Shown: positions 47,344 to 56,214, numbered from the stretch's first letter. The stretch: DNA of 64,000 bases from Prevotella denticola (GCF_900454835.1 NZ_UGTM01000001.1:1550501-1614500); one strand, 5' to 3'. Translations and numbers: made by a program. Notes: generated from the letters alone by a model not told the origin.

Positions 47344-48072
47344 TTACTGACCGAACAGTTCACGCAACACCTGAAGGCTCTTCAGCTCCGGCATATCAGG
47401 AACATGAATGCGGTAATAATGCAGAATGATGTCGGAAATACGATTACGGTCATCCCGGGAAAGGTGGAAGAGCCGCATGTTCTCATAGTTCATACGCATC
47501 AGCTGCCCCATATTGGCGGCCTCGGCAGGAAGAAGGTAGTCTGGATGAAGAGGAATACGGTCGGTGAAAGCCGCATTGCGAAGGTCGAAACAGACTCCTG
47601 GCCGATATGCTTCAAGGTTGGGAAAGAAACCGATGAAACGGCTCAGGCGCATCATAAAAACAAGATGAAAACTGGCATAACCCTGTTCGGCCTCGTCCAG
47701 CCATTCCACACTCGCCTTCACATAATTATACAAGCCCGCATTCCGCTGTTCCCCCCGCGTGACATGATAAAGGAACTCAGAAAGGAAAAGAAGAATTGCC
47801 GACTTCACCGGATCAAAGGGGATAGAACCATAAGGATGCAGAATACGAACATCCTTTATCCGCTGCAACGACACTCGCTGCCGGTAGTCAAACACAAGGT
47901 CGAGCAAGGTCAGAGGCTGGAAATACTGCTTCTTGATTTTTCCCTTAACCGTTTTGGGAATATGGACGATAAATGAGACACGCCCTTCCTGCTCTGTAAA
48001 CATATCGATGATCAACGAAGCGTCACCGAATTTCAGAGAACGCAGAACAATAGCCTTTGACTTCAATATCAT
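47344..48072 (-). CDS. recO: DNA repair protein RecO
   Basis: 242 residues from ATG 48072 (MILKSKAIVLRSLKFGDASL); the frame runs on to 48195 but that part is repeat-derived. The N-terminal OB-fold is followed by a helical region with GFFPNLE and the family's C-terminal helices. RecO anneals SSB-coated DNA and loads RecA with RecR. The zinc-binding cysteines of some homologs are not obvious here. Confidence 0.9.
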   Translation of the reverse strand: MILKSKAIVLRSLKFGDASLIIDMFTEQEGRVSFIVHIPKTVKGKIKKQYFQPLTLLDLVFDYRQRVSLQRIKDVRILHPYGSIPFDPVKSAILLFLSEFLYHVTRGEQRNAGLYNYVKASVEWLDEAEQGYASFHLVFMMRLSRFIGFFPNLEAYRPGVCFDLRNAAFTDRIPLHPDYLLPAEAANMGQLMRMNYENMRLFHLSRDDRNRISDIILHYYRIHVPDMPELKSLQVLRELFGQ

Positions 48073-48093
48073 ATTAAAACAATCTGAAAGAGC

Positions 48094-48192
48094 CTGCCGG
48101 GTGCAGCTTGCTTTATGCAAAAGTAATGCAAACGAGCGCAGAAGAAAGCTCGCTTTCATTCTGCCGAGTGCAGCTTGCTTTATGCAAAAGTA
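48094..48192 (-). repeat. Two 32-bp direct repeats upstream of recO
   Basis: Bases 48094-48125 and 48161-48192 are identical except for one base and contain GTGCAGCTTGCTTTATGCAA. They are spaced 67 bp apart, with a GAGC...GCTC hairpin between. On the minus strand each copy carries TACTTTTG, a match to the -7 element, so both may act as promoters for recO. Confidence 0.7.
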
Positions 48193-48231
48193 CAAAAATA
48201 CAGTCTCTTACAGAAATTTATTTAAGAAAAG

Positions 48232-48263
48232 TTTGGCTGATTCAAATAAAAGGGGTAACTTTG
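48232..48263 (+). promoter_or_regulatory. Promoter of the tRNA-Glu/rpsT unit
   Basis: TTTG (48232-48235), 20 bases, TAACTTTG (48256-48263) followed by CACCCG. Transcription would start about 13 bases before the tRNA. Confidence 0.82.
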
Positions 48264-48281
48264 CACCCGCAATTTAGCTAC

Positions 48282-48353
48282 GGTCCCTTCGTCTATCGGT
48301 TAGGACGAGAGATTTTCATTCTCTAAAGAGCAGTTCGACTCTGCTAGGGACTA
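48282..48353 (+). tRNA. tRNA-Glu (anticodon TTC)
   Basis: A 72-base cloverleaf: acceptor GGTCCCT with AGGGACT, a D arm around CTATCGGTTAGGAC, the anticodon arm AGAGA-TTTTCAT-TCTCT with anticodon TTC, and a T arm with GTTCGACTC. The 3' CCA is not encoded. rpsT follows 27 bases later. Confidence 0.93.
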
Positions 48354-48380
48354 CAAGTAAAATAAAAGAAGGAAACAAAG

Positions 48381-48635
48381 ATGGCAAATCACAAATCATC
48401 ATTGAAGAGAATCCGTCAGGACAAAGTCAGGACGCTGCACAACAGATACTATGCAAAGACTATGCGTAATGCTGTTCGCAAGCTGCGTAATATGACGGAT
48501 AAGGAAGAGGCTACCAAGCTCTATCCTACCGTGCAGAAGATGCTGGACAAGTTGGCGAAGACCAATATCATCCACAAGAACAAGGCAGCCAATCTGAAGT
48601 CTGCCCTCTGCAAACATATAGCAGCACTTGGATAA
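48381..48635 (+). CDS. rpsT: 30S ribosomal protein S20
   Basis: 84 residues, rich in lysine and arginine, beginning [20 protein letters not shown] and ending [20 protein letters not shown], the standard S20 pattern. It binds 16S rRNA early in small subunit assembly. It is probably co-transcribed with the tRNA-Glu gene from the promoter at 48232. Confidence 0.97.
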   Translation: MANHKSSLKRIRQDKVRTLHNRYYAKTMRNAVRKLRNMTDKEEATKLYPTVQKMLDKLAKTNIIHKNKAANLKSALCKHIAALG

Positions 48636-48667
48636 AGTTTTCCTGCCATAGCTGAAAAGAAATACTG

Positions 48668-48693
48668 AGCCGCAGTCCTGACGGACTGCGGCT
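48668..48693 (+). terminator. Terminator after rpsT
   Basis: AGCCGCAGTCC (48668-48678), TGAC loop, GGACTGCGGCT (48683-48693): a perfect 11-bp stem followed by CTTTCTG. Confidence 0.88.
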
Positions 48694-48831
48694 CTTTCTG
48701 TATATACTAGTTCCGATTCCGGCACAGCATCCACAACAGAGACCGCACGCCGCCCATAAGCAGAAAGGATGCTGGACCAATAGATAATTAATAGGGACAT
48801 TTACACTGCACACTGAATCTTTGTTGTCAGT

Positions 48832-48884
48832 GTGTCGAGGGTAAACACCAATGGTGTTGAGGGTGTACACCAATGGTGTCAAGG
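48832..48884 (+). repeat. 22-bp tandem repeat with ACACCAATGGTGT palindromes
   Basis: Two 22-base units start at 48832 and 48854 and a third begins at 48876. Both full units end in ACACCAATG, and the junction with the next unit forms the palindrome ACACCAATGGTGT. A perfect 8-bp hairpin (CACACTGA...TCAGTGTG, 48809-48834) lies directly upstream. Confidence 0.75.
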
Positions 48885-49543
48885 CTTAGTACGGATCACG
48901 TCAAGCATCCTGTGCTTTCTGAATAAACATCCCCTGATAAAGAGTCTGCCACAGAAGAATATACTTTAGGATAAGACATAGTCTGGCATTCATCTGCAGC
49001 TGATGCGCTTGTGGTCGATCTGCTGTGAAATTATTTTCCTGTCACTGCCGTCACTCTGCAAACACATATAACATACTGATAAACAATGTATTAATAAAGA
49101 ATATTAAAAGTGACAGAAAATGAGAAATAAACTTTTGTAGTAAACAGTTGGTAATTCTGTCCTCATTGTCAGCATTCCTGGCTACTCTAAACTTTAGAAG
49201 ATTTCTTATAAGAAGAATGAGTCTACCCCCACGAAAGATCTACCGTCCCGGGGAATGCTTCCATCTGCCCTTCTGAAGACTTTTCGTCAAGCAACCGGGG
49301 AACGGGAAGTTTGCGGGAAATCCGGCTTTTCCTTTTCACAAGTCCACATCTCGATCGAAGATGCACAGAAGCCTCTTGCAGCCATGTCCGACATCCGGAT
49401 TCCCACAGGATATCTGGCGAAATCCGGCAAGGAATCAACCTGACTACAAAAGGACATGAAAAAACACACGCAAAGCCAGTGGCTATCTATCTGACAGACG
49501 ACCTTTTTAACGGTTTTTATTTCTATATCTGAAGGAAAAAGCG
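48885..49543. other. Intergenic region upstream of gyrB
   Basis: No supported gene. 49050-49150 is AT-rich; 49215-49440 has gene-like composition but only frames under 75 codons, with no recognisable product. Confidence 0.4.
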
Positions 49544-49551
49544 TATCTTTG
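49544..49551 (+). promoter_or_regulatory. -7 element of gyrB
   Basis: TATCTTTG at 49544-49551, 27 bases before ATG 49578; the -33 region is AT-rich but not a clear match. Confidence 0.6.
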
Positions 49552-49577
49552 CATACTCTAAAAGCAATCTAACGAAA

Positions 49578-51551
49578 ATGGCAGAAAATCAAGAAAACGA
49601 GAATAATTACTCCGCCAGTAACATCCAGGTCCTCGAAGGGCTGGAAGCAGTACGGAAACGTCCTGCCATGTACATTGGCGACATCAGCGAAAAAGGACTC
49701 CACCACTTGATTAACGAGACCGTCGACAACTCCATCGACGAGGCAATGGCAGGCTATTGCAAGAACATCGAGGTGACCATCAACGAAGACAACTCCGTTA
49801 CGGTTGAGGATGACGGTCGTGGTATTCCTGTCGACGAACATAAGAAACTCCACAAGAGTGCCCTCGAGGTTGTCATGACCGTCCTGCACGCCGGCGGAAA
49901 GTTCGACAAGGGTTCCTACAAAGTCAGCGGAGGTCTGCACGGAGTGGGAGTCAGCTGTGTGAACGCCCTCTCGACCCACATGAAATCACAGGTGTTCCGC
50001 GACGGGAAAATCTACCAGCAGGAATATGAGAAGGGAAAGCCTCTCTATCCCGTAAAGGTTGTCGGCGAGACAGAGAAGACAGGTACACGCCAGCAGTTCT
50101 GGCCAGATGCCGGCATCTTCACCACTACGGTCTTCCAGTGGGACATCGTGGCCCGCCGTATGCGCGAGCTGGCCTACCTGAACGCAGGCATCAGGATTAC
50201 GCTTTCCGACCTCCGTCCCGACCCGGAAACCGGCAAGACACGAACAGAAGTCTTCCATGCCAAGGACGGTCTGAAAGAGTTTGTCCGTTATGTTGACCGC
50301 CACCGCCAGCATCTCTTCGACGACGTAATATACCTCAAGACCGAAAAGCAGGGTATCCCCATAGAGGTGGCCGTGATGTACAACACAGACTATACGGAGA
50401 ATATCCACTCCTATGTAAACAACATCAACACCATCGAGGGAGGTACCCATTTGCAAGGTTTCAGGGCAGCACTGACCCGTACGCTGAAAGCATACGCCGA
50501 CAGTGACCCGCAGATTTCCAAGCAGATAGAAAAAGCCAAGATCGAGATTGCAGGCGAGGATTTCCGTGAGGGACTGACAGCCGTCATCTCCATCAAAGTA
50601 GCCGAGCCGCAGTTTGAAGGCCAGACCAAGACAAAGCTGGGCAACAGCGAGGTGTCAGGTGCCGTACAGCAGGCTGTCGGCGAGGCACTGACCGACTACC
50701 TTGAAGAACATCCGAACGAGGCAAAGATGATCTGCAACAAGGTAATTCTTGCCGCTACGGCACGTGTCGCAGCACGCAAGGCACGCGAAAGCGTACAGCG
50801 CAAGAACGTGATGAGCGGCGGCGGACTGCCCGGGAAACTGGCCGACTGCTCCAACAAGGATCCGAAAGACTGTGAAATATTCCTCGTCGAGGGTGATTCT
50901 GCCGGCGGTTCAGCCAAGCAGGGACGCGACCGTTACACACAGGCCATTCTTCCGCTCCGCGGCAAGATTCTGAACGTGGAGAAAGTACAGCGTCACCGTG
51001 TATTCGAAGCAGAGTCCGTCATGAACATCATCCAGTCCATCGGTGTCCGTTTCGGTGTCGAAGATGAAGGCGACTTCGAGGCAAATACCGACAAACTGCG
51101 TTACGACAAGATCATCATCATGACCGATGCCGATGTCGATGGTTCCCACATCGACACACTGATTATGACGCTTTTCTATCGGTATATGCCGAAAGTCATC
51201 GAGCAAGGACATCTGTACATCGCCACCCCCCCTCTCTATAAGTGTACATACAAGAAAGTGAGCGAATACTGCTACACTGACCAGCAGCGGCAAGCATTCC
51301 TCGACAAGTACGGAAACGGTGTTGAAGACGGGAAAACCATCCACACACAGCGTTACAAGGGTCTCGGCGAGATGAACCCGGAGCAGCTATGGGAGACGAC
51401 CATGGATCCCAAGACACGCCTGCTGAAACAGGTGACCATCGAGAATGCCGCTGATGCCGACGAGATTTTCTCCATGCTGATGGGCGACGACGTAGAACCG
51501 CGCCGCGAGTTCATCGAGAAAAATGCCACCTATGCCAATATCGACGCATAG
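49578..51551 (+). CDS. gyrB: DNA gyrase subunit B
   Basis: 657 residues. The GHKL ATPase domain has VRKRPAMYIGD, HHLINETVDNSIDEAMAG, VEDDGRGIPVD and SGGLHGVGVSCVNAL. The TOPRIM domain has LVEGDSAGGSAKQGRDR and IIMTDADVDGSHIDTL. The C-terminal signature RYKGLGEMNPEQLWETT is present. It supercoils DNA with GyrA. GyrB is favoured over ParE by overall sequence, with modest certainty on that point. Confidence 0.95.
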   Translation: MAENQENENNYSASNIQVLEGLEAVRKRPAMYIGDISEKGLHHLINETVDNSIDEAMAGYCKNIEVTINEDNSVTVEDDGRGIPVDEHKKLHKSALEVVMTVLHAGGKFDKGSYKVSGGLHGVGVSCVNALSTHMKSQVFRDGKIYQQEYEKGKPLYPVKVVGETEKTGTRQQFWPDAGIFTTTVFQWDIVARRMRELAYLNAGIRITLSDLRPDPETGKTRTEVFHAKDGLKEFVRYVDRHRQHLFDDVIYLKTEKQGIPIEVAVMYNTDYTENIHSYVNNINTIEGGTHLQGFRAALTRTLKAYADSDPQISKQIEKAKIEIAGEDFREGLTAVISIKVAEPQFEGQTKTKLGNSEVSGAVQQAVGEALTDYLEEHPNEAKMICNKVILAATARVAARKARESVQRKNVMSGGGLPGKLADCSNKDPKDCEIFLVEGDSAGGSAKQGRDRYTQAILPLRGKILNVEKVQRHRVFEAESVMNIIQSIGVRFGVEDEGDFEANTDKLRYDKIIIMTDADVDGSHIDTLIMTLFYRYMPKVIEQGHLYIATPPLYKCTYKKVSEYCYTDQQRQAFLDKYGNGVEDGKTIHTQRYKGLGEMNPEQLWETTMDPKTRLLKQVTIENAADADEIFSMLMGDDVEPRREFIEKNATYANIDA

Positions 51552-51661
51552 TGCAAGGCCGGTTTTAACCATAAGGCTGCAGGACTGATATCTGTGTACA
51601 CAAGAATCACTGGTACATGGCCGAAGGCCGACCAAGGAGCATGGCAGCAGAGACTGCCAAT

Positions 51662-51702
51662 CGAAAGCTCCCCTCCTCACGAAACAAGGAGGGGAGCTTT
51701 CG
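51662..51702. terminator. Terminator after gyrB
   Basis: CGAAAGCTCCCCTCC (51662-51676) and its exact complement (51688-51702) form a perfect 15-bp stem with an 11-base loop. Confidence 0.82.
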
Positions 51703-51824
51703 TTTGAAGCAGCCTCTCGCCATCCATTCATCATCCGTCACCGCCCATTACTGCCTGCCGCATATCCTATACAGGAGAGGCCTTGGAGAAATTCCCTATC
51801 ACTGCCAATCACAAACAAGGACAA

Positions 51825-52709
51825 ATGAACAGAAACATAAGACTCACCGAAGTGAATGTAGCGCATGCAAAGCACGTCTGCCCCGAGGGGGACTACATTG
51901 ACGACGATCTCATCCTCTTCGAGGACATAACGAAAGTACCGCTGCCGGAGAGTTCATCCCGCATGAAATCGCTTCTCTTTGCACTCTGCACCAGCGGAAA
52001 GGCCCGGTACACGGTCGACACCAAGGAGCATGAAGTAAGCGAGGGAGATGTCATCATCATCGGCGAAGGACAGGTCGTCGGCGACTACAGACTGTCGAAC
52101 GACTGCAAAGGAATAGCAATCATCCTGTCGTACGATTTCTTTCAGAACATCGTCAGCGGCATCCACGAACTCTCCGCCCTCTTCCTCTTCGCCCGTACAC
52201 ATCCCGTCTTCCATCTCGACGCTGACCAGACAAAGGCCTTGGAAAGCGACATCCTGCACATCCGTCAGAAAGTCGTAGACACCAGTCACAGATTCCGCCG
52301 GGAACTGGTCATGACAATGCTGAAGGCACTGATTATCGACATGAGCAATGTCATCTACCGGTTCCAACAGGTAGGAGATGAGAACCAGACCCGTGCAGAG
52401 GTCATCTTCCGCACCTTCATACAGGCCGTAGAGAAGAACTACCGCACAGAAAGGCGCGTCGGATGGTACGCCAAGCACCTGTGCATTACATCGAAATACC
52501 TCTCTGAAACGGTACGTACCGTCAGCAGGCGTACACCCAGCGAATGGATTGACTCTTACGTCACACGTGAACTGCGCGTCATGTTGAAGAACAGCACGAT
52601 GAGCATCAAGCAGATTGCCGACGAAATGAATTTCGCCAACCAGAGTTTTATGGGAAAATATTTTAAGGAACACGTAGGGATGAGTCCGTCGCAGTTCAGG
52701 AAGAGCTGA
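51825..52709 (+). CDS. AraC-family transcriptional regulator
   Basis: 294 residues from ATG 51825 with AAGGA nearby; the frame is open from 51783. The N-terminal half is a cupin-like sensing domain (GKARYTVDTKEHEVSEGDVI). The C-terminal 100 residues hold two helix-turn-helix motifs: KHLCITSKYLSETVRTVSRR and SIKQIADEMNFANQSFMGKY, ending with FKEHVGMSPSQFRKS. The ligand and targets are unknown; neighbours give no hint. Confidence 0.9.
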   Translation: MNRNIRLTEVNVAHAKHVCPEGDYIDDDLILFEDITKVPLPESSSRMKSLLFALCTSGKARYTVDTKEHEVSEGDVIIIGEGQVVGDYRLSNDCKGIAIILSYDFFQNIVSGIHELSALFLFARTHPVFHLDADQTKALESDILHIRQKVVDTSHRFRRELVMTMLKALIIDMSNVIYRFQQVGDENQTRAEVIFRTFIQAVEKNYRTERRVGWYAKHLCITSKYLSETVRTVSRRTPSEWIDSYVTRELRVMLKNSTMSIKQIADEMNFANQSFMGKYFKEHVGMSPSQFRKS

Positions 52710-52788
52710 CGAGTAGACAAGTCAGGAAGTCGATACTGACGGTAGAACCCAGAGAACTTGTCTTCCGGACTGCCAGCCGGTCTATCCG

Positions 52789-53379
52789 TCAACCTGCCAG
52801 CAGTCGTGCCACCTCGCACAACTCTTCATACCACTCCCTGCCGAATCTACGGATGAGCGGTTCCTTCAAGAACTTATAAAGGGGAAGATCCAGTTCTTCT
52901 CCTTTTTTTCGTGCATCAGCACAGATGCGCCAGTGATGGTAATTGATTCCACAGGTTCCGTTGCCGAAGTCTTTCACACGGATCGGATACAGCGAACAGG
53001 AAATGGGCTTTACGAAACCCGTCCTTCCGCTGCGGTAGGAACGTTCCAACGCACAAAGACAGCAGCCATGCTCATAACAGGTGAAGACACAGTCCTTACC
53101 ACCGACGATACTTGTCACTAATTCACCCTCCTCATCGGTATAAGCCACCCCCTGCCGATCGATGACAGACTGCCCAGAGGCAGACAGGTCGTCCCAGACA
53201 GTATCCAGGGCATTCTCAATCTCCAACGTTTCATCCATGGTGACCGGCGCACCGGCATCCCCCTCAACGCAACACTGGCCATGACACTTGTCAAGGTCGC
53301 AGCAGAACTTCACTGTAAGAATGTCCGGCGAGACAAGAACATTGCCCACCATGAATATATGATCATACGTATTGCCCAT
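52789..53379 (-). CDS. DUF3109 cysteine-rich protein
   Basis: 196 residues. Cysteines are clustered as KFCCDLDKCHGQCCVEGD near residue 25, CVFTCYEHGCCLCALE near residue 97, and single ones in ISCSLYPIRV and WRICADA. This is the layout of the DUF3109 family, related to the YkgJ-type metal-cluster proteins, so binding of zinc or an iron-sulfur cluster is likely. Function unknown. The gene is convergent with the AraC regulator. Confidence 0.88.
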   Translation of the reverse strand: MGNTYDHIFMVGNVLVSPDILTVKFCCDLDKCHGQCCVEGDAGAPVTMDETLEIENALDTVWDDLSASGQSVIDRQGVAYTDEEGELVTSIVGGKDCVFTCYEHGCCLCALERSYRSGRTGFVKPISCSLYPIRVKDFGNGTCGINYHHWRICADARKKGEELDLPLYKFLKEPLIRRFGREWYEELCEVARLLAG

Positions 53380-53467
53380 CTTTCTTTTCGCTAAATTATT
53401 TCATTATCCACTGTTCTTTACCGTTCACCGGACAGCCTTTTTCTCTCCGCAGTACAGCCATTCCAAA

Positions 53468-53533
53468 TTCTTTTCTTGAAAAAAAACATTTCTTTTCACG
53501 AGAATAAATATTTCTTTTCATGAAAATAAATTT
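53468..53533. repeat. 22-bp-period tandem array, TTCTTTTCATGAA core
   Basis: Three 22-base units start at 53468, 53490 and 53512, beginning TTCTTTTCTTGAA, TTCTTTTCACGAG and TTCTTTTCATGAA, each followed by A-rich bases. TTTTCATGAAAA in the third unit is a perfect palindrome. The core is the same as in the array at 26956. The flanking part of 53380-53675 contains no supported gene. Confidence 0.7.
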
Positions 53534-53675
53534 TTATCACCATGAAAAGAACTCTCTCTGCACAGCATCTTAAAGTTCAGAAAGGATGCACAGAACCTGT
53601 TACCCCTATAAGCCTAACAGGCCAGATACGTCCAATACGCTTACAGGCAAACCACCAGTCAGCCTGCAAGCCTGT

Positions 53676-54377
53676 TCACCTGGCAGCTCGTCCGCTCACG
53701 CTCATCCAGTCTACAGGCACAATTCCATTCTCCTCCAAATACTCATTGCAGTGTGTGAAATGTTCCCTTCCATCCCATTCTCCTCTACGGCGGACTGCCA
53801 AGGGAGAAGGGTGTATCGCCTTCAATACCTTGTGCCTCTTATCGTCTACGTGAATCAATCGCTCCTTGCGCTGTGCTATACGTCCCCACAGCATAAAGAC
53901 GATATGCTCACGATCAGCATCCAATGCCCTGATAACGGCATCCGTAAAACGCCACCACTTGTACTTCCGATGGCTGTCAGGTTTATTCTTGTGTACGGTC
54001 AATGTCGTATTCAACAACAACACCCCTTGTTCAGCCCAGCGTGTAAGATCGCCCGAAAGCTTATCGGAGCCGTCAAGACTCATCCCGAGTGCATTGTATA
54101 GAGTCCGCAACGAAGGTGGAAGCGGTGCTTTGTCAGGCACGGAAAAGCTCAGTCCCATAGCCTGACCTGGATTGAAATAAGGGTCCTGCCCCATAATGAC
54201 GACCTTTACCTTGTCAAACGGACAAAGATTGAAGGCGTTGAAAATCTTATCTTCTGGCGGATAGCATGTACGGTTCTTATACTCCTCACGCAGCTTTTCC
54301 ACCAATTCCTTATAGTAGCGTTTATCCTCTTCGCCTTTCAGCTTCTCACGCCACGACTCTTCTAAAATCCATTCCAT
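53676..54377 (-). CDS. ung: Uracil-DNA glycosylase paralog, divergent copy
   Basis: 233 residues of the family 1 UDG fold. The water-activating motif reads GQDPYF instead of GQDPYH, followed by NPGQAMGLSFSV, and the DNA-binding motif reads HPSPLA with an extra RRRGEWDG in place of the usual short loop. The aspartate of GQDP is kept. It is the second gene of a two-gene minus-strand operon with the canonical copy, 15 bases apart. It should still remove uracil from DNA, but the altered motifs may change rate or substrate. Confidence 0.88.
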   Translation of the reverse strand: MEWILEESWREKLKGEEDKRYYKELVEKLREEYKNRTCYPPEDKIFNAFNLCPFDKVKVVIMGQDPYFNPGQAMGLSFSVPDKAPLPPSLRTLYNALGMSLDGSDKLSGDLTRWAEQGVLLLNTTLTVHKNKPDSHRKYKWWRFTDAVIRALDADREHIVFMLWGRIAQRKERLIHVDDKRHKVLKAIHPSPLAVRRRGEWDGREHFTHCNEYLEENGIVPVDWMSVSGRAAR

Positions 54378-54392
54378 TGCAGTTGAACAGCA

Positions 54393-55058
54393 TTACCAAT
54401 CAACTGGCTCGAGTCCACAAGCAGTCAGATAGGCATTACAACGTGAGAACTGGTGCTGACCGAACCACCCTCCCCGGTTTGCAGAAAGCGGTGAGGGATG
54501 TACACTCTCGAGAATACAATGACGCTGGGGGTCGATCAGAGCTTTCTTGCTGCGGGCAAACCCACCCCAAAGCATAAAGACCAGATTCTCCCGCCCATCG
54601 CTGAGTGCCTTGATGGCGGCATCGGTAAATGTGCCCCATCCTAACCGCTGGTGGCTGTTTGCGACGTGTGCCCGGACGGTCAGCGTGGCGTTGAGCAGGA
54701 GAACTCCCTGCTCCGCCCAGCGCGTCAAGTCACCGGATTGACAGACAGGCGTACCCAGATCGGCGGCAATCTCCTTATAGATATTCTGCAATGACGGCGG
54801 GAGCGGCACACCGTCAGGTACGGAGAAACTCAACCCCATTGCCTGTCCCGGCTCATGGTAAGGGTCCTGTCCGATAATGACAACCTTCACCTTGTCGAAA
54901 GGACAGAGGTTGAATGCATTGAAAATCAGCCTGCCCGGCGGGTAGCAGGGAAACTGCGCATACTCCTGCCTCACCTGCTCTGTCAGCTGGCGGAAGTAAG
55001 GCTTCACAAACTCACCGCCCAGCCGTTGTTCCCAAGAATGTTCTATCTTTACACTCAT
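54393..55058 (-). CDS. ung: Uracil-DNA glycosylase, canonical copy
   Basis: 221 residues with both catalytic motifs intact: VVIIGQDPYHEPGQAMGLSF and ESVHPSPLSANRGGWFG. NLVFMLWGGFARSKK is the central strand. It excises uracil from DNA in the first step of base excision repair. It is the first gene of the pair and has a consensus promoter 19 bases upstream. Confidence 0.95.
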   Translation of the reverse strand: MSVKIEHSWEQRLGGEFVKPYFRQLTEQVRQEYAQFPCYPPGRLIFNAFNLCPFDKVKVVIIGQDPYHEPGQAMGLSFSVPDGVPLPPSLQNIYKEIAADLGTPVCQSGDLTRWAEQGVLLLNATLTVRAHVANSHQRLGWGTFTDAAIKALSDGRENLVFMLWGGFARSKKALIDPQRHCILESVHPSPLSANRGGWFGQHQFSRCNAYLTACGLEPVDW

Positions 55059-55076
55059 CGTTTCGTTTCTTTCCTA

Positions 55077-55108
55077 CAAAAGTACAATAAAGTTCCGACA
55101 AAAACAAA
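55077..55108 (-). promoter_or_regulatory. Promoter of the two-gene ung operon
   Basis: Minus strand: TTTG (55108-55105), 20 bases, TACTTTTG (55084-55077). Confidence 0.75.
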
Positions 55109-55136
55109 AAAGCCGTGCCATTCCGGCACGACTTTT
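55107..55136 (-). terminator. Terminator of the cysteine-rich protein gene
   Basis: CGTGCC and GGCACG, extended by AAAG and CTTT across one mismatch, with a 5-base loop; the minus strand continues TTTTTTGTTTT. It overlaps the -33 element of the ung promoter. Confidence 0.78.
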
Positions 55137-55156
55137 ATCTGTTCACACAATCCCGC

Positions 55157-55459
55157 TTACTTCTTGTTCGGCTTGCACTGTTTCCTGCTGCACTTCTGTG
55201 CCTTCTTCGACCTGTCGTTGCGACAGTCCTTCTTACAGTTCTGCTTGTCCTGTTTGCAGCATTTCGCTTCTTTCTTGCAGCAGGGCTTTGCCGGCTGACT
55301 GTCACAACAGGCCTTTGCATGCTTCGGACATTTCTTTGCCTGCGGACAAGCCTGTTCCTGCTGGGGCTTATCACACTTGACTGCGTCCTGTGCCTGTGCG
55401 GTTACTGTACAAAGACTGAATGCTACTACGAAAGACAATGCTATTTTCTTAAACTCCAT
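55157..55459 (-). CDS. Small secreted cysteine- and lysine-rich protein
   Basis: 100 residues with a signal peptide (MEFKKIALSFVVAFSLCTVTAQAQ). The mature part of about 76 residues has 13 cysteines, many in CC pairs (KACCDSQ, KPCCKKE, AKCCKQD), and a very high lysine content. Spacing recalls metallothionein-like or disulfide-rich peptides, but no family is recognised. It would be exported to the periplasm or outside. It has its own terminator. Metal binding, thiol buffering or antimicrobial activity are possible, none shown. Confidence 0.75.
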   Translation of the reverse strand: MEFKKIALSFVVAFSLCTVTAQAQDAVKCDKPQQEQACPQAKKCPKHAKACCDSQPAKPCCKKEAKCCKQDKQNCKKDCRNDRSKKAQKCSRKQCKPNKK

Positions 55460-55693
55460 AATTTTTTACTGTTTTAAAATTACACATTAATAACTGATTA
55501 ACTCATAAAGGAGGAAAATCCTTATGTGTACAAAGATAATAAAAAAAACAATTCCAAACGCTTCCTTAGACTGCAAACATTGGATTTTTTTGCTTTATTA
55601 TAATATTTTCGCTAAATTGCAAGACCCTTTTAAGCTGCATATAAGTCTGTCTCTTACCCGCCATACGTGAAAGCATATCTTTGAGCTGCAATA

Positions 55694-55723
55694 AAAAAGC
55701 CGTGATTAGGAGCACGACTTTTT
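55694..55723 (-). terminator. Terminator of the repeat-rich secreted protein gene
   Basis: AAAAAGCCGTG and CACGACTTTTT form a stem with one mismatch and a loop of about 8 bases; the minus strand continues TTTTTTATTG. Confidence 0.7.
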
Positions 55724-55752
55724 CTTATTCAAATAAAAGGGATTATTGAAGC

Positions 55753-56214
55753 TCAATTACTTCTTTGCTTCCCCTGTTTTTCCCAGGCCTTGATCTTTGC
55801 CTTCTCCTTAAGATAGGCACGCTTTACTTTCTGTTCGGTTTTAGCGACACCTCTCTTTACTTTCTTTACATCAGACTTCAACTTGGCTTTACCGGCCTTC
55901 TCAGCATGCTTTACTTTGCAATTGACTTTCTTTGCATCAGCGCAGATTCTTTCTTTGCCTACTTTCTCTGCGTTCTTTACCTCGTCTCCTACCTTCTTCG
56001 CACCTGCATCAAGTTTTTCTGCATCAGCATGGAACTTCTCTTCGCCGACTTTCTCTGCGTTCTTGACTTCAGAACCCACTTTCTTTGCCAGCGTATCGAT
56101 ACACTGGCCGATTGTTTCATAACCTGTCACTTTCTTGTCTGTCTGTGCCTGTGCGTCAAGAGAACAGAATCCTGCAAGTACTGCCAACAATAATACGAAT
56201 TTACGAATCTCCAT
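55753..56214 (-). CDS. Secreted lysine-rich helical repeat protein
   Basis: 153 residues from ATG 56214 (MEIRKFVLLLAVLAGFCSLD AQAQ is the signal peptide). The mature protein contains a motif of about 33 residues repeated twice (VGSEVKNAEKVGEEKFHADA and VGDEVKNAEKVGKERICADA), then further K-, A- and V-rich heptad-like sequence. It should be a long helix or coiled coil with a basic end. Like the cysteine-rich gene it is a single small exported product with its own terminator. No family recognised; LEA-like or histone-like behaviour is only a resemblance. Confidence 0.72.
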   Translation of the reverse strand: MEIRKFVLLLAVLAGFCSLDAQAQTDKKVTGYETIGQCIDTLAKKVGSEVKNAEKVGEEKFHADAEKLDAGAKKVGDEVKNAEKVGKERICADAKKVNCKVKHAEKAGKAKLKSDVKKVKRGVAKTEQKVKRAYLKEKAKIKAWEKQGKQRSN

